Of a stretch of 64,000 bases of DNA, positions 48,963-59,254 are shown one piece after another (the first letter of the stretch is position 1; each line of letters opens with the position of its first letter). This DNA is from Burkholderiales bacterium (lineage in GTDB: Bacteria > Pseudomonadota > Gammaproteobacteria > Burkholderiales > Burkholderiaceae_E): positions 1 through 64,000 of the forward strand of contig JAIYCW010000042.1 of assembly GCA_027487815.1 (NCBI GenBank), in the 5' to 3' direction. A program made the position numbers and the translations under genes. Below the pieces are notes generated by a model. The model had not been told where the DNA came from. It saw nothing but the letters and a program-made list of their open reading frames with translations, and searched no databases.

Positions 48963-49292
48963 ATGAGTTTTTATCAACATCACGTTTTCTTTTGTACGAA
49001 TCAGCGCGAGCCGGAAGCCGATGGCTCGATGCGCCCTTGCTGCGCGTCTCATGATGCCAATGGCTTGCGCGACTACGCCAAAAAGAGGATCAAGAAGCTC
49101 GATCTGAACGGCGAGGGTCAGGTGCGTATCAATACTGCCGGATGCCTGGATCGCTGCGAGCTGGGCCCGTGCATGGTGGTGTATCCGGAAGCGATTTGGT
49201 ACACCTATGTGGATCAACACGATATTGACGAGATTGTCGAATCACACCTGCGTAATGGTGTACCGGTTGAGCGTTTGATTATTGCTTCATGA
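48963..49292 (+). CDS. Thioredoxin-like [2Fe-2S] ferredoxin
   Basis: 109 residues. It begins MSFYQHHVFFCTNQRE with Cys11 and Cys26-Cys27, and has a later pair in NTAGCLDRCELGPC. This is the spacing of thioredoxin-fold [2Fe-2S] ferredoxins (as in the NuoE/Shethna family). Such proteins carry electrons or stabilise other Fe-S enzymes; the target is unknown. It stands 24 bases after the ligase and 10 bases before msrB, so it may serve as an electron or redox partner for something in this run. Confidence 0.88.
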   Translation: MSFYQHHVFFCTNQREPEADGSMRPCCASHDANGLRDYAKKRIKKLDLNGEGQVRINTAGCLDRCELGPCMVVYPEAIWYTYVDQHDIDEIVESHLRNGVPVERLIIAS

Positions 49293-49302
49293 AAGCACCA
49301 AG

Positions 49303-49719
49303 ATGAGTAACTACAAGGTTGATTTGTCCGATGCGCAGTGGCGGGAAAAGCTCTCGCCCCAGGCTTATGATGTGTTGCGCCATGAGGGCACGGAGCGCGC
49401 AGGTTCGAGCCCTTTAAATGATGAGCATCGCGAAGGCACATTTCATTGTGCGGGTTGTGATGCTCCGCTCTTCACAAGTGCGATGAAATTCGATAGCGGC
49501 ACCGGCTGGCCCAGTTTTTTCACGACGCTTCCTGACGCCTTTAAGACCAGCCGCGACTTCAAGCTGATTTGGCCGCGCACTGAATACCACTGCAGTCATT
49601 GCGGCGGTCATCATGGCCATGTGTTTGAAGATGGCCCCAAGCCCACCGGATTGAGATACTGCAATAACGGCGTGGCTTTGAAGTTTGTGCCGCAGGCCGC
49701 TCCGCAAACAGGTTCCTGA
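49303..49719 (+). CDS. msrB: Peptide-methionine (R)-S-oxide reductase
   Basis: 138 residues from ATG 49303; an earlier in-frame start at 49282 overlaps the ferredoxin gene. It reduces methionine-R-sulfoxide in proteins. Both zinc pairs (HCAGCDAP and HCSHCGGH), the SGTGWPSF active-site loop and the catalytic cysteine in GLRYCNNGVALKF are present. No signal peptide, so it acts in the cytoplasm. Together with katG about 6 kb upstream it contributes to oxidative defence, though the two are not linked in an operon. Confidence 0.96.
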   Translation: MSNYKVDLSDAQWREKLSPQAYDVLRHEGTERAGSSPLNDEHREGTFHCAGCDAPLFTSAMKFDSGTGWPSFFTTLPDAFKTSRDFKLIWPRTEYHCSHCGGHHGHVFEDGPKPTGLRYCNNGVALKFVPQAAPQTGS

Positions 49720-49727
49720 AACCTGCG

Positions 49728-50246
49728 ATGCAAGCGCCGCAAGGCCTGCGGACGTGGCTCAGGATCGGTCTGGTTTGGCTGATTCTGGGTGCAGTGATTT
49801 TTGCGGGGTTCAGTGCCGTGCAGCATTGGGAGAATTCCCGGCGAACTCAGGTTGTGCTCAAGGGCAATGAAACCCGCTGGGTTTTGGAGCAGGCGCGCGA
49901 TGGGCATTTTCATGTTGAAGCGATGGTCTCCGGACCCCTGGGTAGTAAAACCGTAGAGTTTTTGATCGACACAGGAGCCACAACGACCTCGATACCATCG
50001 GCGTTGGCTGAAAGCCTTGGGTTACCCATCCTCGGGCAACAACAGTTCAATACCGCAAATGGAGTAGTTCAAGGCTCGATGCACAGCGCCAATCTGAGCT
50101 TGCCTGGCGGCATCGAACTACAGCAACTTCGAATGGCCGCGCTGCCGCACATGAGGAACCAAGCCCTGCTCGGCATGGACGTGCTTCGCCGCTTTCGGAT
50201 TGTGCAAGAGGGCCGTACACTCAGTCTTTCCATTGACCGCCCCTGA
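49728..50246 (+). CDS. Membrane-anchored retropepsin-like aspartic protease
   Basis: 172 residues. One membrane helix (about 10-31) anchors a domain facing the periplasm. The aspartic protease motif FLIDTGATTTSIP (Asp81) and the later QALLGMDVLRRFRI (the ALLGMD strand) identify the clan AA, TIGR02281-like group found in alpha- and betaproteobacteria. These act as dimers; substrates are not known. The gene is 8 bases after msrB and 7 bases before the dioxygenase gene, in the same run. Confidence 0.88.
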   Translation: MQAPQGLRTWLRIGLVWLILGAVIFAGFSAVQHWENSRRTQVVLKGNETRWVLEQARDGHFHVEAMVSGPLGSKTVEFLIDTGATTTSIPSALAESLGLPILGQQQFNTANGVVQGSMHSANLSLPGGIELQQLRMAALPHMRNQALLGMDVLRRFRIVQEGRTLSLSIDRP

Positions 50247-50253
50247 TTCGATC

Positions 50254-51066
50254 ATGCTCAGCACAGCGCAGATCCTCACCTATCGTGAACAAGGCTATCT
50301 CATAGCGCCATATCGTTTGACGCATGATCATCTGGCGCATATGCGGCAGGCGCTTGAGGATCTCATCAGGCATAACCCGGGTGTGCGCCCTGAAAAGCTG
50401 GTGAGTGCCCATATCGTTCGGCGCGCAGGCTGCGAGGACAACGGTGAAGGGGTGAAGGGCGACTCCCGCTTTTTTGACCTCGCCTGTACCCCGGCAATTC
50501 TTGATATGGTTGAGCAAGTGATCGGCCCGGATATCGTGCTCTGGGGATGTCATGTGTTTTGCAAACCGCAAGGCGATGGCTTGCTGACCCCGTGGCATCA
50601 AGACGGTCATTATTGGCCGATCCGGCCACTGGCGACCTGTACGGTTTGGGTGGCGTTGGATGATTCAACAGTGGAGAACGGTTGTCTGCGGGTGATTCCG
50701 GGTTCGCATCGGGCCGCCATCACCCATCCGCATCTTCATGAGGAACGCAGCGAAGAACTGGTGTTGTCAGACAGCACCGATGCTGCAAGCTTTGATGAGT
50801 CTCAAGCGGTTGATATCGAGTTAAAGGCCGGCCAGATGTCGTTGCATGATGTGCACATGATTCATGGTGCCGCACGCAATGTATCCACCAAACGCCGGGC
50901 GGGTGTGGCCTTGCGATTTATGCCCGCAAGCAGTGTATTCGAACGTGGTCTCAATCCGATTGAAGGTGCGAGCGGAATACCTGTCGCCTTTGCGCAGCGG
51001 CCGCTTTGGCTTTTGCGCGGTCAGGACAAAAGCGGGCGCAATGACTTTACTGTGGGTCACCCTTGA
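50254..51066 (+). CDS. Phytanoyl-CoA dioxygenase-family Fe(II)/2-oxoglutarate oxygenase
   Basis: 270 residues from ATG 50254. The iron facial triad is visible: HxD in TPWHQDGHYW and the distal histidine in HMIHGAARN; the following arginine in RRAGVALRF binds 2-oxoglutarate. ENGCLRVIPGSHR is the typical PhyH loop. It hydroxylates a C-H next to a carbonyl or in a side chain, with O2 and 2-oxoglutarate. It is the last gene of the six-gene run. Its stop overlaps by 10 bases the end of the convergent RraA gene. The substrate is unknown and need not be phytanoyl-CoA. Confidence 0.9.
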   Translation: MLSTAQILTYREQGYLIAPYRLTHDHLAHMRQALEDLIRHNPGVRPEKLVSAHIVRRAGCEDNGEGVKGDSRFFDLACTPAILDMVEQVIGPDIVLWGCHVFCKPQGDGLLTPWHQDGHYWPIRPLATCTVWVALDDSTVENGCLRVIPGSHRAAITHPHLHEERSEELVLSDSTDAASFDESQAVDIELKAGQMSLHDVHMIHGAARNVSTKRRAGVALRFMPASSVFERGLNPIEGASGIPVAFAQRPLWLLRGQDKSGRNDFTVGHP

Positions 51067-51533
51067 GCAGGCACCACCACCACGCCATCGGCATCCGCAA
51101 CGATCCGGTCGCCAGGCGCAATTCGCGCTGAACCGATCGAGATTGCGATATCGCGCTGCCCCTCACCTTTGCGCTCGGACTTGCGCGGCACTACAGCTCG
51201 CGCCATCACGCCCAGACCCAAGGTCGCAAGCACCGCGCTGTCGCGCACACAACCATCCACAATGACTCCGACCCAGCCCTGCTTCAACAGGTCGGCAGCA
51301 ATCACATCACCCACTAATGCGCAGCGCCTTGAACCGCCGGCATCAACCACCAACACCTTGCCGTGCCCGGGTTGCTGACTGAACTCCTTGATGCGTGAAT
51401 TGTCTTCATGACACTTCACCGTGACCGCGATACCTTCAAAGGCACTCAGGCCGCCCAGGCTGCGCCAATCCCCTGGCAATACTTGGGCAGCATTGCCCAA
51501 TTCGTCGAGCAGATCGCATGTGCTAATCGCCAT
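51057..51533 (-). CDS. rraA: RraA-family protein (regulator or aldolase-like)
   Basis: 158 residues, the usual length. RraA binds and inhibits RNase E; relatives are 4-hydroxy-4-methyl-2-oxoglutarate/oxaloacetate aldolase-decarboxylases. The GSRRCALVGDVIAADLL and IVDGCVRDSAVL stretches show the fold. The R-D pair of the aldolase motif is here, but the acidic residue expected three positions after the D is a Val, so catalysis is doubtful. The regulator reading is preferred. It follows the ABC permease gene by 36 bases on the same strand and ends within the dioxygenase gene. Confidence 0.8.
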   Translation of the reverse strand: MAISTCDLLDELGNAAQVLPGDWRSLGGLSAFEGIAVTVKCHEDNSRIKEFSQQPGHGKVLVVDAGGSRRCALVGDVIAADLLKQGWVGVIVDGCVRDSAVLATLGLGVMARAVVPRKSERKGEGQRDIAISIGSARIAPGDRIVADADGVVVVPAQG

Positions 51534-51569
51534 AGTCGATTCCCTTCAAAAGTACTCAAGCCCTGAAGC

Positions 51570-52412
51570 TTAGCTCTTGACCGCCCCGGCTGTCAGGCCC
51601 GAAACCATGTATTTTTTGAAGGTGTAATAAATCACCGCTGGCGGCAAGGCATAGACCAAGCCTGTCGTCATAAGGAGTTCCCAGGGTGAGTCATCGGCCG
51701 CCATGAACAGGCCAAGCGCTACCGAAAGTGGTACGGTTTTTTCATCGGACAACAGCAAAAAGGCGTAGAGGTATTCATTCCAGGCCAGCAGGACCGCATA
51801 GGTGCCAATCGCAACCATGGAAGGTGTCATTAGAGGCAGATAAACCAGGCGAAACAACTGCCATGCGCTGGCCCCGTCCATGATCGCGGCCTCGTCGAGC
51901 TCCAGCGGCAGTTTGTCAGAGGCTTGCTTGAGCACCCAAATCGCATACGGGGCCGCCAAGGTCACCATTGCAATGATCAGCGCCCAGCGAGTGTTGAGCA
52001 AGCCGTAAGTGCCCATCGCCTTATACATCGGCACTGCGAGAAACGCTGCCGGGATGAAATAGGTGAACAACGCGGCGTTCATGATGAAGCGCCCGCCCCG
52101 CACACGCAGCCGGCTGATCGCAAAAGCAGCACCGGTGGCGACGATCAGGGTCAACATGCCGGTGGCAAAGGCAATCAACACACTTGAAGCCAACTGCTGC
52201 CAGAAATAATTCAGGTAGTGGTGCTTTTGCTCGAACACCAACTGGAAGTTTCGCAAGGTGGGATCATCGGGCCAAAGCTTGCCGGAAAATGCACTGTCCT
52301 TGCTGGAAAATGCAAACAGCATCATGTGATAGATCGGCGCCACGGTCCATAAAAACACCGGGATACCAATCAACCACAGACCGGCTTCATTCATCACATT
52401 GCGAAGTTTCAT
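51570..52412 (-). CDS. ABC transporter permease, carbohydrate (MalG-like)
   Basis: 280 residues with about six spans. The permease/ATPase contact loop (EAA motif) reads LDEAAIMDGASAWQLFRLVY with PLMTPSMVAIGTYAVLLAWN after it, as in the CUT1 MalG family. It forms the channel with the second permease. It lies 9 bases after that gene and before the RraA gene. No ATPase gene is in the cluster, so it must use one from elsewhere, as many CUT1 systems can share MsmK/UgpC-type ATPases. Confidence 0.9.
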   Translation of the reverse strand: MKLRNVMNEAGLWLIGIPVFLWTVAPIYHMMLFAFSSKDSAFSGKLWPDDPTLRNFQLVFEQKHHYLNYFWQQLASSVLIAFATGMLTLIVATGAAFAISRLRVRGGRFIMNAALFTYFIPAAFLAVPMYKAMGTYGLLNTRWALIIAMVTLAAPYAIWVLKQASDKLPLELDEAAIMDGASAWQLFRLVYLPLMTPSMVAIGTYAVLLAWNEYLYAFLLLSDEKTVPLSVALGLFMAADDSPWELLMTTGLVYALPPAVIYYTFKKYMVSGLTAGAVKS

Positions 52413-52421
52413 GGCGTCGGT

Positions 52422-53336
52422 CTACTGATCATCAGGGCCGCGCGAAAGCCGCTTCATCATGAACCACACCAAAGGCAACACAAAGGGCATCGCACACACA
52501 ATCGTTGCCATGGCCATATCCACTTGATCGAGCCGCAGATAACGAATGCCGAGGGTGGCCAACACATGGGTAAGATCAGAGGGCCCGCCGCCTGTGAGCA
52601 GATACACACTGTTGAAATCACCGAGTGTCCAGATCATCGACAGCAAGGTGCAGGTCAAATAAAGGGTCTTGATCGAAGGCCAGGTGATATAGCGAAACTG
52701 CTGCCAGCGGGTCGCACCATCGACCGAAGCGGCCTCATACATATCCTTTGAAATCGCCAGGCGGCCGGTGACAAGAATCAAAGTCCAGAAAGGCAAGGAT
52801 TTCCAGATATGCACCATGCCAGCCATCGAAAAGGCAATCCACCGATCATTGAGCCAATTAGGCCCATCGAGCTGGGTGAATTTGAAAATCAGGGTATTGA
52901 TCACGCCCCATTCGGGGTTGAGCATGAAACGAAACGAGAGGATCGTCGGAATTGAAGGCACAGCCCATGGAAGAATGAACAGCACCGCGAGCCATTTGAT
53001 CCAGCGACGCTCATGCACAAAGAAGCCTGAAAGAAACAGGGCGAGCATGAACTTGATATTGACGACAACCAGCAGGAACAGCGCGGAATTGACGATGGCT
53101 TTACCAAAGATCGGATCCGCCGCCAGCTTCACATAACTTTCCGGATGACGCGCGAGCCAAAACCCGTAGAACACCGGGTAAAGCACAAAGCCGAAAAAAA
53201 GCACAACATAAGGCAACACCATCAAGGTGCCGGTGGTATTCCAGGAAGCGGGCCGAAACGGCCCGTTTCTCTTTGCGGCTGCCGGGGCAGAACTTACCCC
53301 GGCTCCGGTGCCCATAGTCGCGCTGGCACTACTCAC
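52422..53336 (-). CDS. ABC transporter permease, carbohydrate (MalF/UgpA-like)
   Basis: 304 residues. About 30 polar N-terminal residues (Ala/Ser rich) precede six membrane helices. The EAA loop reads YEAASVDGATRWQQFRYITW and is followed by LLTGGGPSDLTHVLATLGI, typical of the sugar-uptake UgpA/MalF type. It pairs with the second permease; it starts 6 bases after the binding-protein gene. Substrate is not fixed by the sequence; polyol, glycerol-phosphate or oligosaccharide uptake are all possible. Confidence 0.9.
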   Translation of the reverse strand: MSSASATMGTGAGVSSAPAAAKRNGPFRPASWNTTGTLMVLPYVVLFFGFVLYPVFYGFWLARHPESYVKLAADPIFGKAIVNSALFLLVVVNIKFMLALFLSGFFVHERRWIKWLAVLFILPWAVPSIPTILSFRFMLNPEWGVINTLIFKFTQLDGPNWLNDRWIAFSMAGMVHIWKSLPFWTLILVTGRLAISKDMYEAASVDGATRWQQFRYITWPSIKTLYLTCTLLSMIWTLGDFNSVYLLTGGGPSDLTHVLATLGIRYLRLDQVDMAMATIVCAMPFVLPLVWFMMKRLSRGPDDQ

Positions 53337-53342
53337 AGCAGC

Positions 53343-54722
53343 TTAGCCCGCGACTTGCTTGACGCGTGCTACCAGCTCATCGGTCGCGCGCTCTGGCGTC
53401 CACTTGTCATTGACGACACGGCTCATCGCTTTAGCCCACACGTTTTCGTTATTCAGGTTGGTGAACCGGAAGTTACGGGTGAACGGGAAGGTTCCGGTAC
53501 CCGCACGAAACTGTTGCGACACCACTTTGCGATGCTTGTCCTTGCCATCAACCCAGAACTCGCGATCAGCCCCAGCTTTGGTCACTGGATACCAACGACC
53601 CAGGGTGCCTTCGGTGTAGGGAATGATGTTCGCGTCTTCCATCATGAACTGCAGGAAGTCGAGAGCACGCTTCTCATTCTTGGCACCCTTGAAGGCCACA
53701 GCCAGCTTGATCGCAGCCAGATAGTTCATCGGCTTGCCATCGGGCTTGTTGGGCCATCCGGTGGTTGCGATTTTCTCTTCGTAGTTCGATTTCGCGGCGG
53801 CGCGTTGCTCAGCGGTGAGCGAGGCGTTATTCGAATCATCGAGCCATTTCGCAGCAATCGAAATTGTCGCGTTGTGAGTCATCAAGGTGGTTTTGTTGTG
53901 CATCGCGACGTTATTGTCGGGATCTTTCCAGTTGATCGACGAAGGGGGTGAGCATCCGCGGTTGATCAAATCGGTGTAGTCGCGCAATGCGTTGGCAATA
54001 CCCGCCTTGTTCTTGGGATCGTCGACAAGCAGCTTGCCGTTATCGTCGACCAGCTGCACGTTGTAAGCCAACATGAACTGATGGAAGCTGAAGAACGAAT
54101 CGGTGGAGTCCACGCCCATCGGATTGCCGATGGCGAAGGTACGCTTGCCGGTTTTCTGGCGATGTGCGGGCTGCACCTTGTCGCACCAGAAGTTCCAGTA
54201 ATCCTTCCAACCCTTGGGAATATCGCTTTCCTTGAAGCCAGCTTCCTCCAGCATGTCCTTCCAGTAATTGATATGGATGGTCTGCTGATACACGGGCATC
54301 GCGTAATACGATTTCTTGCCGTCCGGCCCTTGCAGGAACGCGGTGGATATCGTGTTGGTCAGGAACTTGTCTTTAATCGGATTGATGATGCTGGTCAGAT
54401 CAACCAGCTTGCCTTCGCTTGCCCACTTGCCTGCCACCTGGAAATCGTAGGTCACGCCGAAGGACAGATCGGGGGGCGACTTGGAATCCAGCGCCGCTAC
54501 TGTTTTGGGGATGATGTCCTGGGTGGCGTACAGCGAAAGGTCAACTTTTACGTTGTACTTCTGCTCGAACCGATAAATCATGATTTCAAGCGCTTTGTCT
54601 TCCGCCGGGTAAAACCCTTTGGTAAACCAGACAGTCAGACGCTCTTGCGCACTTACCAAGCCCGCCGCGCTGCCGAGGGTAATACCGACCAGCAATGCTG
54701 CTGCGGATTTCTTCAAACTCAT
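53343..54722 (-). CDS. ABC transporter sugar-type substrate-binding protein
   Basis: 459 residues. A Sec signal (MSLKKSAAALLVGITLGSAAGLVSAQE) with an AQ/E-type cleavage leads to a periplasmic CUT1-type binding protein. Segments such as QERLTVWFTKGFYPAEDKAL, MPVYQQTIHINYWKDML and the late TEGTLGRWYPVTKAG fit this family. ATG at 54722 is fixed by a strong GGAGGA just upstream; a frame opening at 54737 would bury that site. First gene of the operon, divergent from groES. The AT-rich TATATATAAA at about 54752 is a likely promoter element. Confidence 0.9.
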   Translation of the reverse strand: MSLKKSAAALLVGITLGSAAGLVSAQERLTVWFTKGFYPAEDKALEIMIYRFEQKYNVKVDLSLYATQDIIPKTVAALDSKSPPDLSFGVTYDFQVAGKWASEGKLVDLTSIINPIKDKFLTNTISTAFLQGPDGKKSYYAMPVYQQTIHINYWKDMLEEAGFKESDIPKGWKDYWNFWCDKVQPAHRQKTGKRTFAIGNPMGVDSTDSFFSFHQFMLAYNVQLVDDNGKLLVDDPKNKAGIANALRDYTDLINRGCSPPSSINWKDPDNNVAMHNKTTLMTHNATISIAAKWLDDSNNASLTAEQRAAAKSNYEEKIATTGWPNKPDGKPMNYLAAIKLAVAFKGAKNEKRALDFLQFMMEDANIIPYTEGTLGRWYPVTKAGADREFWVDGKDKHRKVVSQQFRAGTGTFPFTRNFRFTNLNNENVWAKAMSRVVNDKWTPERATDELVARVKQVAG

Positions 54723-54821
54723 GTCTCCTCCAGTCAAATATCTTGGTCTATATATAAAGCCAGGGAGCTAGCCCTTGCTGCGCTGAAGTGTACAGCTATT
54801 CCCCCAGAGGCCTGCCAGGAA

Positions 54822-54850
54822 TTGAAAAAACCTCTCAAACCCGCTACTAT
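54822..54850 (+). promoter_or_regulatory. groESL sigma-70 promoter
   Basis: TTGAAA (54822-54827), 17-base spacer, TACTAT (54845-54850). Both boxes and the spacing match the housekeeping consensus closely. The -10 adjoins the CIRCE element, so repression by HrcA at CIRCE would block this promoter. Confidence 0.85.
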
Positions 54851-54876
54851 TAGCACTCTCTCGGGTTGAGTGCTAA
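54850..54876 (+). promoter_or_regulatory. CIRCE operator (HrcA binding site)
   Basis: TTAGCACTC, nine bases, GAGTGCTAA: a perfect match to the CIRCE consensus. It places groESL under HrcA heat-shock repression. The hrcA gene is not in the window. Confidence 0.97.
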
Positions 54877-54933
54877 CAATCTTTTGACCCTGGATCCTTA
54901 ACCTTATTTTCAGACCTTTAGGAGAAGCTCCTC

Positions 54934-55221
54934 ATGAAACTGCGTCCTTTGCACGATCGCGTGATCATCAAGCGCCTTGATAGCGAGCGCAAAACCGCGT
55001 CGGGCATCGTCATTCCCGAAAATTCAGCCGAAAAACCCGATCAAGGTGAAATCCTTGCTGTAGGCGAAGGCAAAGTAGGCGATGACGGCAAAGTGCGTGC
55101 CCTTGCCGTCAAAGTCGGCGATAAGGTGCTCTTCGGCAAGTACAGCGGCCAAACCGTCAAAGTTGACGGCGATGAACTGCTGGTGATGCGCGAAGAAGAC
55201 ATCATGGCGATCGTGCAGTAA
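54934..55221 (+). CDS. groES: GroES co-chaperonin
   Basis: 95 residues, full length. It caps the GroEL chamber during protein folding. [19 protein letters not shown] at the start, the mobile loop around [17 protein letters not shown], and the closing [16 protein letters not shown] are standard. AGGAG precedes the ATG. Stands 33 bases before groEL and is controlled by the promoter and CIRCE element upstream. Confidence 0.98.
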   Translation: MKLRPLHDRVIIKRLDSERKTASGIVIPENSAEKPDQGEILAVGEGKVGDDGKVRALAVKVGDKVLFGKYSGQTVKVDGDELLVMREEDIMAIVQ

Positions 55222-55248
55222 TCCTTTTTAGAAATTAGACGGAGTTAG

Positions 55249-56904
<1,656 letters not shown>

Positions 56905-56959
56905 TCCCTGTCGGCCGGGGTCTAACGAGCTTGCTCGTAAAGGCCCAAGCGTCAACCAG

Positions 56960-56995
56960 AACCCTGCTCTCGAAAGAGGCAGGGTTTATTTATTT
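56960..56995 (+). terminator. Rho-independent terminator after groEL
   Basis: The stem AACCCTGC / GCAGGGTT, with a single-base bulge, continues into CTC / GAG around a GAAA tetraloop (56960-56986). TTTATTTATTT follows directly. It ends the groESL transcript before the next gene. Confidence 0.9.
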
Positions 56996-57046
56996 CTACG
57001 CGTGATTCAAACCTGTGTAGTGCGAGCCCAGGCTATCATCCTCAGC

Positions 57047-58246
57047 ATGATGAAGACCGATATTTGCATCATCGGTGGTGCCGCAATGGGTTCGGCATTG
57101 GCGATGTTTCTTAAACAACTCGACCCCAAGGTCAACATCATTATTGTTGAGCGCGACCCCAGTTTTTCGCAGGCATCGTCTGCGCGCTCAGCGAGCTCAA
57201 TCCGGCAGCAGTTCAGTACACTGCTCAATATTCAAATGTCCCAGTTTGGTCTGCAAACCCTGCTGGGTGCAGCGGATGAACTCACCATCGCGGGACAGGC
57301 ACCACCTGATATTCAGTTTTGTGAAGGGGGCTACCTGTTTCTTGCGAGTGCTGCTGGCCGTACCACGCTGCAGCACAATATCGAGGTCCAACAAAGCCTG
57401 CATGCTCCAATCATCGCGTTGAGCCCAGCCGAGCTGAGCCAGCGTTTGCCCTGGATCAATTCTTCCGATATCGCGCTTGCCAGCTTGGGGCTGGGTGGCG
57501 AAGGATGGTTTGATGGCTATAGCTATGCCGCCGCGCTTCGAGCCAAGGCATTGAGCCTCGGGGCGCGAAGTGTCAAAGCCAGCGTCATTGGATTGACCAA
57601 ACGTGGCCCCTCAATCACCAGCGCACTCCTGGACCAGTCGCTTGAAGGCTCTGATCATATCGAGGCACGCGTATTCGTTAACGCTGCGGGCCCGTGGGCT
57701 CGGCAGATCGCGGATATGGTCGATATCAAGCTGCCTGTCTTCGCGCGCCGCCGCACAGTGTTCGTTATGCGCTGCGCAAGTGCTATCGGCTCGACTCCCC
57801 TGGTAATCGATCCAAGCGGGGTCTGGTTTCGAAGCGAAGGCACAAGCGGCGATCTTTTTATCGGTGGCTGGTCACCGGGCAAGAATGAAGCCGATCCTGA
57901 CGATTTGCCACTGGAACCCGACCTGCATCAATTTGAGGACAAGGTATGGCCGGCCCTGGCGCATCGTGTACCTGCATTCGAAGCTCTTCGTATGCTGCGC
58001 GCTTGGGCCGGGTACTACGAAGTATGCTCACTGGATCACAACGCGCTTTTGGGTCTGCATCCGGCCTGCAATAACATGGTGTTCATGAACGGATTTAGCG
58101 GGCATGGCCTGCAACACTGCGCAGCAGCGGGCCGTGGGCTTGCGGAGTTGATTCTATTCGGCAATTACCGCACGCTGGACCTGACACCCCTTTCGGTGGA
58201 GCGCATTCTTACCGGCCAAGCTTACCCCGAAGCGAATGTTATTTAG
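57047..58246 (+). CDS. FAD-dependent amine/amino-acid oxidoreductase (DAO family)
   Basis: 399 residues. The FAD Rossmann start is at the N-terminus (DICIIGGAAMGSALAMFL), with EE/ER of IIVERDPSF for the ribose; the FVNAAGPWARQIADM strand and the C-terminal FMNGFSGHGLQHCAAAGRGLAEL are typical of the glycine oxidase/sarcosine oxidase/DadA group. It oxidises a secondary amine or amino acid. ATG at 57047 (or the adjacent 57050) is chosen; the frame opens earlier at 56858 but that part lies over the groEL end and terminator. Followed after 16 bases by an ornithine cyclodeaminase homologue, so both may act on the same imino or amino acid. Confidence 0.87.
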   Translation: MMKTDICIIGGAAMGSALAMFLKQLDPKVNIIIVERDPSFSQASSARSASSIRQQFSTLLNIQMSQFGLQTLLGAADELTIAGQAPPDIQFCEGGYLFLASAAGRTTLQHNIEVQQSLHAPIIALSPAELSQRLPWINSSDIALASLGLGGEGWFDGYSYAAALRAKALSLGARSVKASVIGLTKRGPSITSALLDQSLEGSDHIEARVFVNAAGPWARQIADMVDIKLPVFARRRTVFVMRCASAIGSTPLVIDPSGVWFRSEGTSGDLFIGGWSPGKNEADPDDLPLEPDLHQFEDKVWPALAHRVPAFEALRMLRAWAGYYEVCSLDHNALLGLHPACNNMVFMNGFSGHGLQHCAAAGRGLAELILFGNYRTLDLTPLSVERILTGQAYPEANVI

Positions 58247-58262
58247 ACCATAAACAACCTTC

Positions 58263-59252
58263 ATGAAAATCCTTGATCACTCAGCCACCGAAGCCGCCTT
58301 GCCCTGGTCAGGCATGCTCGAAGCACTAGAAGAAGTGCTACTTGCCCAATCACGCGGAATAACTCAGTGCCCGATACGCACACGGGTTGATCTTGCTGGC
58401 GAGCCAAGAGGCCTGTTACTGACCATGCCGGCTGCCGACGAGCAACTCGCGGTGGTGAAAACCGTCACGGTACATCTGGGCAATCGTAAGCCGACCGATC
58501 AGTTAACGACACTAGCCTCGCCAGGGCTGCCGGCAGTTCAAGCGGCCGTGCTGGTCATGGATGCAAGAACAGGCGAACGACTTGCGATGCTTGATGGTGA
58601 AGTGGTAACACTGCGCCGCACCGCTGCCCTTTCTGCATTGGCCGTGAAGCTCGCCCGACCCCAGGGAACTGGAACTGAGGGTCCGCTGCATATCATTGGT
58701 TCAGGCGCGCAGGCCCGGGCTCATCTGCAAGCCTTTGCAGCATTGCTCGATCAGAAGAGCTGCACCATTCAGACCCGCAATGTTCACTCCGGCGATGAGC
58801 TGCTGGCCTTGGCTCAAAGCTTGGGCATACAGGCCCGACTGGATGGGTCCCTACAAGCCGTATCCCAGGCATCGGTAATTGTGGCCGCAACCAGCAGTGC
58901 AACCCCGGTCTTGCATGCTCCAATTCGCAACGATGCAATGATCTGCGCAATCGGTGCATTTACCAGCACCATGGCCGAGGTCGATGCCCAGCTAGTGCGA
59001 AGCTGCCACATCATTGTCGACACACTTGAGGGCTGCAAAGCTGAAGCTGGCGATTTACTACAAGCGCAAATCGGCTGGGAACAGGTCCTGCCTTTACACC
59101 AAGTGCTTACGCACACTCAAACCCCAGGCGCTGCATCTAGCATCCTGCTCATGCCGCACCTGCCCTGGCTATTCAAATCAGTTGGCTCGGCGCTTTGGGA
59201 CCTCGCCGCAGCGCATTGCTGGGCTCGGACCCAAGGCATCTTCACCCACTGA
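58263..59252 (+). CDS. Ornithine cyclodeaminase/mu-crystallin family protein
   Basis: 329 residues. NAD-binding HIIGSGAQARAHLQAF follows the GEVVTLRRTAALSALAVKLA block with the substrate-contact arginine typical of the family. Members deaminate ornithine to proline or reduce cyclic imines such as pyrroline- and piperideine-carboxylate. The pairing with an FAD amino-acid oxidase (which makes imines) favours an imine reductase or cyclodeaminase of a similar substrate (inference). The 3' end meets the convergent TRAP binding-protein gene with a 2-base gap. Confidence 0.87.
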   Translation: MKILDHSATEAALPWSGMLEALEEVLLAQSRGITQCPIRTRVDLAGEPRGLLLTMPAADEQLAVVKTVTVHLGNRKPTDQLTTLASPGLPAVQAAVLVMDARTGERLAMLDGEVVTLRRTAALSALAVKLARPQGTGTEGPLHIIGSGAQARAHLQAFAALLDQKSCTIQTRNVHSGDELLALAQSLGIQARLDGSLQAVSQASVIVAATSSATPVLHAPIRNDAMICAIGAFTSTMAEVDAQLVRSCHIIVDTLEGCKAEAGDLLQAQIGWEQVLPLHQVLTHTQTPGAASSILLMPHLPWLFKSVGSALWDLAAAHCWARTQGIFTH

Positions 59253-59254
59253 AC

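Noticed and set aside
54081-54869. 262-codon frame antisense to the ABC binding-protein gene, running toward the CIRCE element
   Set aside because: Covers the binding-protein promoter and start; no family resemblance.
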